A stretch of 64,000 nt of DNA from Richelia sp. UBA3308 (GTDB lineage: Bacteria; Cyanobacteriota; Cyanobacteriia; Cyanobacteriales; Nostocaceae): the NCBI GenBank assembly GCA_002361335.1, contig DESS01000316.1, positions 30,274 to 94,273 of the forward strand. Reading direction: 5' to 3'. Of this stretch, positions 17,184-27,201 are shown in pieces; the first letter of the stretch is position 1, and every line of letters begins with the position of its first letter. Below the pieces are notes generated by a model that did no database searches, had not been told where the DNA came from, and was given only the letters and a program-made list of their open reading frames with translations. A program made the translations under genes and the position numbers.

Positions 17184-18575
17184 GTGAAAGACATACAGGA
17201 TAAAGTTTTCAGCGATTTTGAAGTTCCTAGCACTTCTGATGGAACTTATAGGGGTATGAAGAATATCTCAGACGAGACGAAAAAACATTTCGATATGAAA
17301 TTTGAAGAGGAATTGCTCAAAATTAATCAAAGACTAAAAGCTAGCAAAACCAAAGTCACATTAAAGGTAACGGGAGGAAGCATACAGTTAGTAGCTACAC
17401 TTCCACTAAAACCCGGTGACACTCACAAGCAAGGAAAATTTAAAAAGCAATACAAAATATCATTAGGGATACCAGCTAGCTTTGACGGGTTAAAAACCGC
17501 AGAAGAAGAAGCTTATGAATTAGGTAAGCTAATCGCTCGTCAAATTTTTGAATGGACTGATAAATATTTAGGAAAACAAGCTTTAAAAAACAAAAATATT
17601 ACTTATGATGAATTTTACAGTCAATTAGAAGATAAATATTTTAGTAGAAGAAAGAAAACATTAAAAAGTGAGCATACTTTTCATAGTTTAAGATATTCAT
17701 TCCATAAAGCTTTGATGGGTGATGAAGTCATAAATATTGATACTTTAAAGAAAAGAATATTATCTACACAAGAAGCATATACCCGGAATAAAACCATTAG
17801 GGCTGTTGATTTTATTTGTAAAGAATTACAGATTGAAGCAAATTTTAATGACTTAAAATTAAAGCAAAAACCAAAACAAAGAGATATACCTAGCGATAAA
17901 ATTATAGTTGAATCAATTTCATTATTTGATAAAAGAATAAACGAAATATCTCGATATGGTAGTAATACCATACCTAAAAATAGAGCTGTGAAGTTTATAT
18001 ACAAACTATTAGCTATTTATGGCTTACGTCCTAGAGAAATAGTTAATCATCCAGATTTAGACTGGTTAATGTCATCTGAAAATAAATACAATACTTTTAA
18101 AGTACATGAATCAAATAAAACTGGATACAGAGAAGTTTTTCCATTTGTACCTGAATGGATTGAACTTTTTGATTTTAAAAATGATTGTGAAGGATGTGAA
18201 GCATTAAAATCATTTTCTATCTGGAAAGATGAAAGACAGCTTACTGATAAAGTTAGTGTTATATCAAAATATTTCTCCAGAACTAAAATACCTTTTGTTC
18301 CTTACGATTTACGTCACGCTTGCGCTATTCGCGCACATTTGCAAGGGGTTCCGATAAAAGCTGCTGCTGATAATTTAGGTCATACAGTTGAAGAGCATAC
18401 TAAGACTTATCAGCGATGGTTCAGCCTCGAAAATAGACGTACTGCATTTACTCAAACTTTTGCAGAAATTAATGAGATTGAAGAATTAAAAGATGAAATT
18501 GCAGTTTTACGTCAAACTAACGCTCGGTTAGAGGTAGAGTTAACAAGATTACGTTTAAGTCTAAATATGAAATAA
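17184..18575 (+). CDS. Tyrosine recombinase of nifK element E (XisA/XisC-like)
   Basis: 463 residues starting at GTG (VKDIQDKVFSDFEVP), chosen because it aligns with the MKDIQ/MDNIQ starts of paralogues. It has YGLRPREIV, SNKTGYREV, PYDLRHACAIRAHL, DNLGHTV and HTKTYQRWF, with Tyr in place of the first catalytic His. A coiled-coil C-terminus follows. At 18090-18139 it shares 50 identical bases with recombinase G (14062-14111), showing recent duplication or gene conversion. Antisense to nifK. Confidence 0.92.
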   Translation: MKDIQDKVFSDFEVPSTSDGTYRGMKNISDETKKHFDMKFEEELLKINQRLKASKTKVTLKVTGGSIQLVATLPLKPGDTHKQGKFKKQYKISLGIPASFDGLKTAEEEAYELGKLIARQIFEWTDKYLGKQALKNKNITYDEFYSQLEDKYFSRRKKTLKSEHTFHSLRYSFHKALMGDEVINIDTLKKRILSTQEAYTRNKTIRAVDFICKELQIEANFNDLKLKQKPKQRDIPSDKIIVESISLFDKRINEISRYGSNTIPKNRAVKFIYKLLAIYGLRPREIVNHPDLDWLMSSENKYNTFKVHESNKTGYREVFPFVPEWIELFDFKNDCEGCEALKSFSIWKDERQLTDKVSVISKYFSRTKIPFVPYDLRHACAIRAHLQGVPIKAAADNLGHTVEEHTKTYQRWFSLENRRTAFTQTFAEINEIEELKDEIAVLRQTNARLEVELTRLRLSLNMK

Positions 18576-18986
18576 TTAGTAATTCATAATTCATAATTCA
18601 GGCAGGGCGGAATTACTAATTATAAATTATCAATTATGTTGGACCCCCGGATTTATCCGTGGGGTAATAATTATGAATTAATAATTATAAATTATGATTG
18701 AGAGAGAGGGCTTGACCTTTCTTTTTTTGACAATTTACTTAAATATTTATACGTAAATATTTATTATTGTTCTCAATAAACATTATAAAAATTATTTTTA
18801 TCTGTTTCTAATTCATCGATGGAATAAAGCAAATTTTAAGCAAAGTAATTTATATATTATATTTAATGTTTTAACTGATTTTGATAGTAAAACAACAGTT
18901 AGTTAGAAAGCAATATTTAAGCAACTACTCTGGCAGAAATTATTAAAGCTTATTTGATAATAAGTGTTTTAAGATTATAGAATTTA
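18576..18986. other. Distal non-coding end of element E with AT repeats
   Basis: TAATTCATAATTCATAATTC-like and AATTATAAATTAT repeats at 18576-18705 surround a CCCCCGGATTTATCCGTGGGG hairpin near 18644-18664, which may end the recombinase transcript. AAGC pairs with 11-bp spacing lie at 18827/18838 and 18908/18919. Confidence 0.5.
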
Positions 18987-19257
18987 AGCCTTGGACAAAA
19001 GGTAAAGTACCTTCAAAACCAGCAGCAGCGTAGATTGCTCCCAAAGGTTGACAACCTTTAGCAGGGTTAACAGTTAAAGCTTCACGAGCAAAGTTCTTTT
19101 CACGATATTCCCAAGACTTAGTCCATTCTGCAACTTTTTTGACTTCTTCGGGATCGTGTCCACCTTCAAACTTTTTCTTATTTTGGAAAAGTTCTTGGTA
19201 TTCCGGCTGGTGAAACAGCTCTACGTGGTCTTGAATTTTTTCTGAATTCTGTGGCAT
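18987..19257 (-). CDS. nifK: nifK segment 1 (N-terminus), with first P-cluster Cys
   Basis: Begins [21 protein letters not shown] and runs through [20 protein letters not shown] to LPFVQG, where element E interrupts. The Cys in [10 protein letters not shown] is the first P-cluster ligand (Cys70 in Azotobacter numbering). ATG at 19255-19257 is preceded by GGAGAT about 7 bases upstream, a good Shine-Dalgarno. It starts 119 bp after the nifD stop. Without excision the frame reads 14 foreign codons ([14 protein letters not shown]) and stops. Confidence 0.95.
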
Positions 19258-19376
19258 TATGTATCTCCAAGCTTGCTGAATAGATTAGCAGTTTATGAAT
19301 AATAGTGATTGGTTTTATAGGGGATAAGGAACAGAAAACAGCGATTACTGTTCCTATTCCCTATTTCCGGCAATCC

Positions 19377-19522
19377 CTAAGCAGCAACTGCTTCTGTAGC
19401 AGCAGCTTTTTCTTGCTTCCAAGGAGTTCCAATCAATTTCCAGGAAGGATTGTTAATTGCTAAATCCATGTCACGAGCGAAGATAGCAAAGCCATCATAA
19501 CCGTGATAAGGACCGGAGTAAT
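19377..19522 (-). CDS. nifD: nifD segment 5 (C-terminus)
   Basis: Reads [20 protein letters not shown], then [20 protein letters not shown] and a short Ala-rich tail ending at TAG (19377-19379). This is the canonical NifD C-terminus. It has no start of its own and joins segment 4 after removal of element D. The sequence after 19522 on the minus strand is element DNA. Confidence 0.95.
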
Positions 19523-19760
19523 TCTTTTTATGGTTTAAAAAAAACGGATATTTAATGTTTTTTATGAACTATGTAATTATGAAACATTGTTTTTATATTA
19601 CATATATATATTGAGCTATTGTTTATTTTTAAATAATAAATTTCCACTCATTTTTTTGAAATTATCTCACATTCATGGTGTAATAATTTAGTTATTGAGG
19701 TGATTCTATTTGTTGTTTAATCCGAATAAATCGGAGACATTACAGTGGTATAAATTTCGA

Positions 19761-19793
19761 TTTTTGATATATTTTTGATACATTTTTGATTGA
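19761..19793 (+). promoter_or_regulatory. Triple 11-bp tandem repeat upstream of recombinase D
   Basis: TTTTTGATATA, TTTTTGATACA and TTTTTGATTGA follow head to tail with an exact 11-bp period, 31 bp before the recombinase ATG. By analogy with the other elements this is a recombinase arm-type site. I did not find a convincing matching array at the right end of element D. Confidence 0.6.
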
Positions 19794-19824
19794 TATTTAC
19801 AAGTATAACGTCGCAAAATAGTAT

Positions 19825-21114
19825 ATGAGTGAAGAACTGTCATCAGAATTAAAAAAAGTAAACCAACGTTTAAAATCAGCAAAAACAAAGATTACAATTA
19901 GAGAATCTAATGGAAGTTTACAATTACGTGGAACATTACCCATTAAACCGGGAGATAAAGATACTAGGGGAACGGGAAGAAAGCAATACAATATTAGTTT
20001 AAATATTCCTGCTAATTTAGATGGTTTAAGAACCGCTGAAGAGGAAGCTCAGGAGTTGGGAAAATTAATTGCTCGTAAAATATTTGTATGGAATGATAAA
20101 TATTTAGGAAAACTAGCAATAAGAAAAGATTGTAAAACTGTTGGTGAATTATTAGAAATATTTGAAACAGAATATTTTAACACTCATAAACGTACTACGA
20201 AAAGCGAGCATAGTTTTTTTTATTATTTTACTAGAACCAAGCGATTTACTAATCAACAAGACTTAGCAACTCCTGAAAATTTGATAAATTCAATTGAAAA
20301 AATCGACACAGAATGGTCAAAATATAATGCAGCTAGAGCGATATCTGTATTTTGTCAAACATTCAAAATCGATATTGATTTATCTAAATATTCTAAAATG
20401 CCTAAAAATAATTCCCGGAAGATACCAACTGATGCAGAAATATCTACAGGGTATCTCAACTTTACAGATTACCTCAAAACTAGAGGTAAACAAGTTAATC
20501 AAAATGTCAAAGATAGCTGGCAATTATGGCGTTGGACGTATGGAATGTTAGCAGTATTTGGCTTACGTCCACGAGAATTGTTTACGAATCCTAATATTGA
20601 CTGGTGGTTGAGTAAAGATAATATAGATATGACATGGAAGGTCGATTTTGATTGTAAAACAGGGGAAAGAGAAGCATTACCTTTATATAAACAATGGATT
20701 GTCGATTTTGATTTAAGAAACCCTAAATATTTAGAAATGCTAGTGAATGTTATTAATCAAAAAGATAAAAATAATCATGGACAGATAACAGCATTGACAC
20801 AGCGAATTAGTTGGTGGTTTCGCAAAATAGGATTAGATTTTAAACCCTACGATTTACGTCATGCCTGGGCAATCCGGGCACATATCATCGGAATTCCCAT
20901 CAAAGCAGCTGCTGATAATTTAGGTCATAGCGTACAAGTTCATACTCAAACTTATCAACGTTGGTTTTCATTAGATATGCGGAAGTTGGCGATTAATCAA
21001 GCTTTGAGTAAGAGGAATGAGTTTGAGGTGGTTAAGGGAGAGAATTTAGAGTTGAAGATGGAGAATGAAAGATTGAAGTTGGAAGTTGATAAGTTAAGGA
21101 TGGAGAGAATTTAG
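19825..21114 (+). CDS. Tyrosine recombinase of nifD element D, short N-terminus
   Basis: 429 residues with FGLRPREL, CKTGEREAL, PYDLRHAWAIRAHI, DNLGHSV and HTQTYQRWF. Again Tyr stands in the HxxR position. It is more diverged than the other five and lacks about 35 N-terminal residues that they share (the DGSYxG block). An in-frame stop lies just upstream (TAG at 19819), so the shorter start is forced. Ends in a coiled coil (NLELKMENERLKLEVDKLR). Predicted to excise element D, orientation opposite to nifD. Confidence 0.9.
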   Translation: MSEELSSELKKVNQRLKSAKTKITIRESNGSLQLRGTLPIKPGDKDTRGTGRKQYNISLNIPANLDGLRTAEEEAQELGKLIARKIFVWNDKYLGKLAIRKDCKTVGELLEIFETEYFNTHKRTTKSEHSFFYYFTRTKRFTNQQDLATPENLINSIEKIDTEWSKYNAARAISVFCQTFKIDIDLSKYSKMPKNNSRKIPTDAEISTGYLNFTDYLKTRGKQVNQNVKDSWQLWRWTYGMLAVFGLRPRELFTNPNIDWWLSKDNIDMTWKVDFDCKTGEREALPLYKQWIVDFDLRNPKYLEMLVNVINQKDKNNHGQITALTQRISWWFRKIGLDFKPYDLRHAWAIRAHIIGIPIKAAADNLGHSVQVHTQTYQRWFSLDMRKLAINQALSKRNEFEVVKGENLELKMENERLKLEVDKLRMERI

Positions 21115-21178
21115 AATTTAGAATTTAGAATTTAGAATTTAAAATTTAAAATTTAGAATTTAGAATTTAGAATTTAGC
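21110..21178. repeat. AATTTAG heptamer repeats
   Basis: About nine tandem copies of AATTTAG/AATTTAA directly at the 3' end of recombinase D. STRR-type. Confidence 0.8.
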
Positions 21179-21235
21179 AGCGGTTTTAGGGTGTGTTATC
21201 AGCGACAACATACCCGCTTGATGACTCAATTAAAC

Positions 21236-21365
21236 GGGAGCATCCTTTTCAGTAGAAGCCTGGGGCTAATATTACAAAGCCCACCTTATGGTGGGCTTTG
21301 TTTATATAGCCGCACCCTTATAGGGTGTCGGATAAAATATTTTTTAAAAATTGGGATGCTCCCAA
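21236..21365 (+). repeat. MITE-like repeat, family 2
   Basis: 130 bp starting GGGAGCATCC and ending GGGATGCTCCC. Inside are AAGCCTGGGGCTAATATTAC and a perfect hairpin AAAGCCCACC-TTAT-GGTGGGCTTT (21277-21300) that can act as a terminator. An inverted, longer copy is at 56792-56967. It abuts the stop codon of the superoxide dismutase gene. Confidence 0.75.
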
Positions 21366-22109
21366 TTAAACAAACTTTTTAGCGGCTTCAAACCGTTGAT
21401 TAACTTCATCCCAATTAATCACATTCCACCAAGCTTCTAAATAATCCTTGCGACGGTTTTGATAATTAAGATAATATGCATGTTCCCAAACGTCGTTACC
21501 CATGATGGGATATTTATCTTCACTAAAAGGACTATCCTGGTTAGCCGTACTCATAACTTCTAACTTGCCACCTTTATTAAACACTAACCAAGCCCAACCA
21601 CTACCAAAGCGCTTAGCACCTGCTTGATTAAACTGGTTTTTCAAATTAGTAAAACTGCCAAAATTATCCTCGATCACCTTTGCGATCGCGCCGGTGGGTT
21701 CCCCTCCACCATTGGGTTTCATAATTTTCCAAAACATCGAGTGGTTAACGTGACCACCACCATTATTACGTAGCGTGTTGCGAATATCTGCCGGTACCCC
21801 GTTAAGATTACCCAACAATTCTTCTACAGTCTTTTGTTTAAGTTCTGGATGCTTTGCCAAAGCTGCATTTAAGTTTCTTACATAACCCGCATGATGCTTG
21901 TCATGATGAAACTGCATCGTTCTAGCATCTATGTAGGGTTCTAAGGCATTATAATCATAAGGCAAAGGCGGTAATTCTATAGTGTCCGATGGATTTTGTG
22001 CAATTTTCGAGCTAGAACTGTTCTCATCCGCAAAAGCACAACTCTCTAAAGCAAACGTACTTACACCAACTCCGAGTAAATATAAAAAATGCCGACGGTT
22101 TAAAGTCAT
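21366..22109 (-). CDS. sodA: Superoxide dismutase (Fe/Mn type), exported
   Basis: 247 residues. N-terminal [21 protein letters not shown] is a twin-arginine-like signal with a lipobox-like Cys. The mature domain has [40 protein letters not shown] and [16 protein letters not shown], which supply the three His and one Asp metal ligands. The FGSGWAWLV region fits the Mn/Fe family. Converts superoxide to H2O2, probably in the periplasm or at a membrane. It lies inside excisable element D, convergent with the recombinase. Confidence 0.93.
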   Translation of the reverse strand: MTLNRRHFLYLLGVGVSTFALESCAFADENSSSSKIAQNPSDTIELPPLPYDYNALEPYIDARTMQFHHDKHHAGYVRNLNAALAKHPELKQKTVEELLGNLNGVPADIRNTLRNNGGGHVNHSMFWKIMKPNGGGEPTGAIAKVIEDNFGSFTNLKNQFNQAGAKRFGSGWAWLVFNKGGKLEVMSTANQDSPFSEDKYPIMGNDVWEHAYYLNYQNRRKDYLEAWWNVINWDEVNQRFEAAKKFV

Positions 22110-22277
22110 AATGCTAACCCTAAGTAGTTTATTATTATTTTCTTAGATTTCGGGTCAAAATTAACGAAGTGTAGTAGCAAATTTTAAACCCTGGGTAAAT
22201 AGTCCCCACATATTCTCCAAGGGATTTGGTACCATTAACTAAGCGGATCAGTGCAAATAAAGTTTGCATAGTAGACT

Positions 22278-22856
22278 ATGGCAAAGCGTAAGAAGAACAA
22301 TCTCAAGTGGATTAAGGAAACGCTTGAACTAAAACCAGATCATCGTTGGGAATCTCCACCAGAGCATAAGATATTTGTCGCGGGTAGAGGAGCTGTTCGC
22401 TTCAATGTTCCTCACGATTGGCATTTTGAACCGAAGGAGAATTCATTCAAGTTCAGCGATAAAAAACCGCCTGATGATGATTGCTGTTTGGAAGTATCTT
22501 ATAACCATTTACCCGAAAGAGATTGGAGTTTGTTTCCCCTCAAGCGTACTTTGAAGAAGGTTATTGAAGACGACACTCGCAATCCTTTTGAAATCGGCGA
22601 AGTTATTACGGTGAAACGGCAAACTGCTAGAATCGTTTGGTTACAAATGAAATTTATCGACACTCAGGAAGAACCACGGGAAGCTTTTTCACGCACTTGT
22701 ATTGGTATAGGTTCAAATATTCAATGTTTAATTACATTCGATTTTTGGGCCGATCAAGCAGAACAATTAATACCCGTATGGGATGAAGTTATGCGAAGTC
22801 TTACTTTAGGATTATACATCCGCGATCCCAGGACTGGTTTGGCTTTTCCTGATTAA
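22278..22856 (+). CDS. Conserved cyanobacterial hypothetical protein
   Basis: 192 residues, soluble, with WESPPEHKIFVAGRGAVRFN, VPHDWHFEPKENSFKFSD and a C-terminal WDEVMRSLTLGLYIRDPRTG. It resembles proteins annotated only as hypothetical in many cyanobacteria; no function recognised. Divergent from sodA with a 168-bp gap, and 70 bp before the DHFR-family gene with which it may be cotranscribed. Confidence 0.65.
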   Translation: MAKRKKNNLKWIKETLELKPDHRWESPPEHKIFVAGRGAVRFNVPHDWHFEPKENSFKFSDKKPPDDDCCLEVSYNHLPERDWSLFPLKRTLKKVIEDDTRNPFEIGEVITVKRQTARIVWLQMKFIDTQEEPREAFSRTCIGIGSNIQCLITFDFWADQAEQLIPVWDEVMRSLTLGLYIRDPRTGLAFPD

Positions 22857-22926
22857 ATCATGATCAATTTTCAATACCCAATTTCTAATTCCCATTTCGT
22901 AACTAAGAAAGCCAGAAAGCCTAAAA

Positions 22927-23451
22927 ATGCGAAAAATTAAATATTATGTTGCTTGCAGCGTCGATGGATTTATTGCTAGGAAAGACGGTTCTTTCGGTGA
23001 TTTTATTGTAGAAGGCGAGGCTGTAAATGATTATATTGAGTCGTTGAAGTTGTTTGATATCGTTTTAATGGGACGCAAAACTTACGAAGTGGGATTGAAG
23101 GAAGGTAAAACTAATCCTTATCCGATGATGAAAAGTTATGTGTTTTCCCGTTCTATGAAAGAAAGTCCGGATGAGCAAGTTGAACTGGTTTCTCAAAATG
23201 CAAGTGAATTGGTGAGAAGTTTGAAAAATGAACCGGGAAAAGATATCTATCTTTGTGGTGGTGCGAATTTAGCCACGATGTTGTTTGCCCAAAATTTAAT
23301 TGATGAAATCATTTTGAAGGTAAATCCCTTTGTTATGGGTTCGGGTATTCCGCTTTTTGGTGAAGTTATCAAACCAACTTCTTTAGAACTAACCAATAGC
23401 AAGATTTATGAAAGCGGTGTTTTATTACTTAATTACCGAGTCAAATTGTGA
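22927..23451 (+). CDS. Dihydrofolate reductase-family (RibD C-terminal-like) protein
   Basis: 174 residues. Typical start KIKYYVACSVDGFIARKDG and the signatures LFDIVLMGRKTYEVG and GKDIYLCGGANLATML of the RibD_C/DHFR superfamily. Likely an NAD(P)H-dependent reductase; the substrate is unknown, and the family name does not imply true folate reduction. Its 3' end overlaps the convergent kinase gene by 19 bp. Confidence 0.85.
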   Translation: MRKIKYYVACSVDGFIARKDGSFGDFIVEGEAVNDYIESLKLFDIVLMGRKTYEVGLKEGKTNPYPMMKSYVFSRSMKESPDEQVELVSQNASELVRSLKNEPGKDIYLCGGANLATMLFAQNLIDEIILKVNPFVMGSGIPLFGEVIKPTSLELTNSKIYESGVLLLNYRVKL

Positions 23452-24083
23452 ATCACTTGGTTTGAAATTAATTCCATACATTTATTTGAAACTTCTTCTA
23501 CCGTTGATGTTGATTTTACATCAATAGATATAAATCCAAGCTGCTCAACCAATTCCATCATGCGGTTATTGTAGAGTAGAGTACGATCAATAAATTTTTC
23601 AATCAGGTGCTTTTGATCTTCACCTACATTATCAAAATTGCTTTCACGCTCGATCCGGTTTTGGAAAAATTGGTCGCTAGCGGTAAGCCAAATCCCTTTA
23701 ACACCATTTTCCCGAACTAAATTCTTTACCAACTCCGGATATAACGCCGAACCTTCAATAATTAAACATTCCATTGATAATCCGGATGCATGAGAACGAA
23801 CAATAGCTTCAACCTGTGGCAAAACATTTTTCTCGTAATGCAATAACACATCTGAAAGAAGAGCTTCTGTACTCAGATTTTTATAATGCTCTATAACATG
23901 TTGTGGAATAACTTTTTTATTTGTTTGTACCCAAGGTCTTCCTGGATGCCGAGCTAATTTGTCAGTAGAAAGATAATTCCAACCAAGTTTTCCGGCTAAA
24001 TATTCACCGAGGGTTGATTTTCCAACATGAGAAGAACCACCAATAAGAATTACTCGTGTTTCATCGATTAATTTATTCATCAA
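23433..24083 (-). CDS. P-loop kinase-like ATPase
   Basis: 216 residues. Walker A GGSSHVGKST at residues 15-24, a nucleotide/acceptor loop STDKLARHPGRPW and an acidic hydrophobic strand CLIIEGSAL. The architecture of small-molecule kinases (2-phosphoglycerate kinase or nucleotide kinase-like). The substrate cannot be read. Convergent with and overlapping the DHFR-family gene by 19 bp. Confidence 0.7.
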   Translation of the reverse strand: MMNKLIDETRVILIGGSSHVGKSTLGEYLAGKLGWNYLSTDKLARHPGRPWVQTNKKVIPQHVIEHYKNLSTEALLSDVLLHYEKNVLPQVEAIVRSHASGLSMECLIIEGSALYPELVKNLVRENGVKGIWLTASDQFFQNRIERESNFDNVGEDQKHLIEKFIDRTLLYNNRMMELVEQLGFISIDVKSTSTVEEVSNKCMELISNQVIHNLTR

Positions 24084-24170
24084 TCGGGGTTGTATCTGTG
24101 TGAAATTATTTAAATAATATTGGTTTTTTCGGAAATATCCAATAAATTTTAGTGCTAAAGTATAACCTTC

Positions 24171-24647
24171 TCAAGCTGCACCAACTATCAACCAATCTTC
24201 TTCTGTTTCTTCATCTTTAGAGTTTTTTAATTTGACTTTTACTGACGAATAAGTTTCAACCCAAACCCTAGCACCACAACCCAAGGGGTCTAATGGTTGA
24301 TAAACGAACTGGCAAGGACCATTAACTATTACGGAATAACCATAAATATTGCTATGAGAACGCTTCACACTAAAGACAGGAACTAATTCTTCTTCATTTT
24401 TATTTTCATTTTTTTTTATTTCCTGCCTATTTACATGAATTTTAGTTTTTGCAGGATTTCTCATATACCAATTAGCTTTTGGACCGCGACAACCCCGACT
24501 AATAGTAGGTTTTCCGTTAAATAAGGGTATTATCCAAAATCTTCCAACTTTATAAGCGCCTTTGACTCTACCTTGACCAAGTAAATAGCGCATTCTGGAA
24601 GTTGAAATATTTAAAATTTCTGCGGCTTGGGTAGTACTTACGTACAT
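24171..24647 (-). CDS. Excisionase/MerR-like helix-turn-helix protein
   Basis: 158 residues. The first 50 form a wHTH of the excisionase/MerR type: YVSTTQAAEILNISTSRMRYLLGQGRVKGAYKVGRFWIIP. A basic linker and a C-terminal domain follow (SNIYGYSVIVNGPCQFVYQP, LGCGARVWVETYSSVKVKL). The HTH part resembles small recombination directionality factors, and it lies in an excisable element, so a role in excision is possible. It could equally be an ordinary regulator. Confidence 0.65.
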   Translation of the reverse strand: MYVSTTQAAEILNISTSRMRYLLGQGRVKGAYKVGRFWIIPLFNGKPTISRGCRGPKANWYMRNPAKTKIHVNRQEIKKNENKNEEELVPVFSVKRSHSNIYGYSVIVNGPCQFVYQPLDPLGCGARVWVETYSSVKVKLKNSKDEETEEDWLIVGAA

Positions 24648-25033
24648 GGCAAAAAAACTATTGCGTTCACAATTTAGTTTATCATTGAGCTTCTCATTGC
24701 CGAAACTCTAGATAATTCCTTTATAGGCAATCGACACGCACTCAAAACTCAGTTTACTGGTAACTATAAAAACTCAAATAATCTAATTTACGTATTTATA
24801 TAGAGTAAAGTCGGCTTTTTATTTTCATATGGAGAAAATAAATATACAAATAATCGTGAGCGAGCGTTTTTGAATCTGTTTTTAACTCGCTACGCGAATA
24901 AGGAAGAAGGAAGGAAACAGGAGGAAGAAGAGAAAATGGATAGAATTCTCCGAGGGTACAAGATTAAAATCCCTATGCCAGCATCCAAACTTCCGACTTC
25001 GTTTTAATAACAAAGGAAAATCCCACCAAATTA
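24648..25033. other. Intergenic between HTH gene and fusA
   Basis: AT-rich. Purine-rich AGGAAGAAGGAAGGAAACAG tract near 24900. No gene recognised. Confidence 0.4.
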
Positions 25034-25070
25034 AAAATTCCCGACTAGCTCATCACCAATCGGGAATTTG
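25034..25070 (-). terminator. Terminator after EF-G gene
   Basis: Inverted AAATTCCCGA and TCGGGAATTT around a ~15-base loop. On the minus strand the second arm runs into a T-rich tail. Located about 45 bp past the EF-G stop. Confidence 0.7.
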
Positions 25071-25113
25071 AAAAATTAAATAACTAGAACAAAAGTTCTA
25101 CATATTTCCAAAC

Positions 25114-27201
25114 CTACTTCTTAGCAGCTTCGCGTTCTTTAACTTCCTTAATCACTTCATCTGCAACATTCTTAGGACATGGTGCATAGTGAGAGAATTC
25201 CATAGAAAACTGACCGCGACCGGAAGTCATGGTACGTAAATCACCAATGTAACCAAACATCTCACTCAAAGGAGCTTCAGCTTTAATACGAACCCCTGTA
25301 GCACCAGGATCTTGGGATTTAATCATTCCACGACGACGGTTAAGGTCACCAATTACATCACCAACGTGGGCATCTGGTGTAAATACGTCTACGTTCATAA
25401 CTGGCTCAAGCAACTGAGGACCAGCTTTTGGTAATGATTGACGATAACCAGATTTCGCCGCAATTTCAAAAGCGATCGCGCTTGAGTCAACTGGGTGAAA
25501 ACCACCATCAGTTAAGGTAACTTTTACATCTACTAAGGGGAATCCAGCTAAAACACCTTTGTCAATACTGCTTTCAAAACCCTTTTGTACAGCGGGCCAA
25601 AATTCTCTGGGTACGTTACCACCAGTTACTTTTGACTGGAACTCGAAGCCAGTTCCGGGTTCACCAGGTTCGATTGTATAGTCAATTTTACCGAATTGAC
25701 CGGAACCACCAGATTGCTTTTTGTGGGTGTAGCTATCATTGACTGGCTTGGTAATGGATTCGCGATATGCCACCTGGGGCTTACCAACTTCAACTTCAAC
25801 ACCGTGAGTCCGCTTGAGGATATCAACTTTAATATCCAGGTGCAGTTCTCCCATTCCTTTAATAATGGTTTCACCGCTTTCCTTATCGGTTTCCACTTGG
25901 AATGAAGGATCTTCTTGAACCATTTTGCTCAAGGCTAAACCCAACTTCTCGGCGCTTCCTTTCTTCGCTGGTGCTACCGCAATCGAAATTACAGGATCTG
26001 GGAACACCATTGGTTCTAGGGTTGCCGGTTGCTTGGGATCGCATAAGGTATGTCCAGTTTGCACATTCTTCATACCAACGATCGCGACAATATCCCCAGC
26101 TTGAGCAGAGTCCCTTTCTTCTCGGGAATCGGCGTGCATTTCCACAAGACGACTGACACGTTCAGTTTTACCAGTAAAGGTATTAAGTACGGTATCGCCT
26201 TTTGATAGGATACCGGAATATAAACGAGTAAAGGTCAAAGCACCAAAGCGGTCATCCATAATTTTGAATGCTAACGCTCTTAATGGTTTTTCTGGGTCAA
26301 CTTGGGCAAATTCGCCGGTTTCATTACCTTCAAGGTCAACTTCTGGCTGGGGTTTAACTTCTTTGGGGTTGGGTAAGTAATCAACAACAGCATTGAGTAC
26401 TAACTGTACGCCTTTATTTTTAAAGGAAGAACCGCAGTAAGTAGGGAAAAATGCTAAGTTTATGGTGCCTTTACGAATACAGCGCTTCAAGTCCTCAATG
26501 GATATCTCTTCACCTTCAAGATATTTTTCCATCAACTTGTCGTCTTGTTCTACAGCCATTTCAACTAGCTGTTCGCGCCAAGATTCCACATCATCCTTCA
26601 TGTCGTCGGGAACTTCCTGAATCTCGTACTTCATAGGATCGCCGGAATCATCCCATACCCATGCTTCACGAGTCAGCAAATCAACAATGCCTACAAAATC
26701 ACTTTCAGTACCAATAGGTAACACCATTACTAATGGTTTTGCAGCAAGTACTTCTTCTATCTGCTTGACAACTCGATAGAAATCTGCGCCTATCCGGTCA
26801 AGTTTATTAACGTAAATAATTCGCGCAACTTCGGAATCGTTAGCATAGCGCCAGTTGGTTTCCGACTGGGGTTCTACACCACCAGAGCCACAAAATACGC
26901 CGATTCCGCCATCGAGAACCTTGAGAGAACGATATACCTCAATAGTGAAATCAACGTGCCCAGGGGTGTCGATGATGTTCAATTGGTGTTCGTTCCAGAA
27001 GCAGCTTGTTGCAGCGGATTGAATTGTAATACCCCGCTCCTGCTCCTGCTCCATGAAGTCTGTTGTCGCCGCACCTTCATGAACCTCACCGATTTTGTGG
27101 ATTTTACCAGTAAGCTTCAGAATTCTTTCAGTTGTAGTTGTTTTGCCTGCATCAACGTGAGCGAAGATGCCGATATTTCGATAACGAGTGAGGTCTTTCA
27201 T
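25114..27201 (-). CDS. fusA: Translation elongation factor G (paralogue)
   Basis: 695 residues, full length. G1 [15 protein letters not shown], switch [14 protein letters not shown]3 [13 protein letters not shown]4 NKLDRIGAD, and complete domains II-V ending in [18 protein letters not shown]. Catalyses GTP-driven ribosome translocation. Cyanobacteria usually encode more than one EF-G, and this one lies alone, not in the str operon. It is inside element D, so it would leave the chromosome if D is excised in heterocysts. No disabling changes seen. Confidence 0.96.
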   Translation of the reverse strand: MKDLTRYRNIGIFAHVDAGKTTTTERILKLTGKIHKIGEVHEGAATTDFMEQEQERGITIQSAATSCFWNEHQLNIIDTPGHVDFTIEVYRSLKVLDGGIGVFCGSGGVEPQSETNWRYANDSEVARIIYVNKLDRIGADFYRVVKQIEEVLAAKPLVMVLPIGTESDFVGIVDLLTREAWVWDDSGDPMKYEIQEVPDDMKDDVESWREQLVEMAVEQDDKLMEKYLEGEEISIEDLKRCIRKGTINLAFFPTYCGSSFKNKGVQLVLNAVVDYLPNPKEVKPQPEVDLEGNETGEFAQVDPEKPLRALAFKIMDDRFGALTFTRLYSGILSKGDTVLNTFTGKTERVSRLVEMHADSREERDSAQAGDIVAIVGMKNVQTGHTLCDPKQPATLEPMVFPDPVISIAVAPAKKGSAEKLGLALSKMVQEDPSFQVETDKESGETIIKGMGELHLDIKVDILKRTHGVEVEVGKPQVAYRESITKPVNDSYTHKKQSGGSGQFGKIDYTIEPGEPGTGFEFQSKVTGGNVPREFWPAVQKGFESSIDKGVLAGFPLVDVKVTLTDGGFHPVDSSAIAFEIAAKSGYRQSLPKAGPQLLEPVMNVDVFTPDAHVGDVIGDLNRRRGMIKSQDPGATGVRIKAEAPLSEMFGYIGDLRTMTSGRGQFSMEFSHYAPCPKNVADEVIKEVKEREAAKK

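Larger units (their letters stand above)
17058..18995 (+). mobile_element. Element E in nifK, 1929 bp, single-recombinase
   Basis: Bounded by direct repeats AGCCTTGGA at 17058-17066 and 18987-18995. Removal restores LPFVQGSQGCVAYF in frame. Carries one tyrosine recombinase. AAGC pairs spaced exactly 11 bp lie before the gene (17161/17172) and twice at the far end (18827/18838 and 18908/18919). Confidence 0.93.

Noticed and set aside
17002..17187. 61-codon plus-strand frame before recombinase E
   Set aside because: It crosses two recombination cores and the nifK micro-segment, which explain the sequence better.
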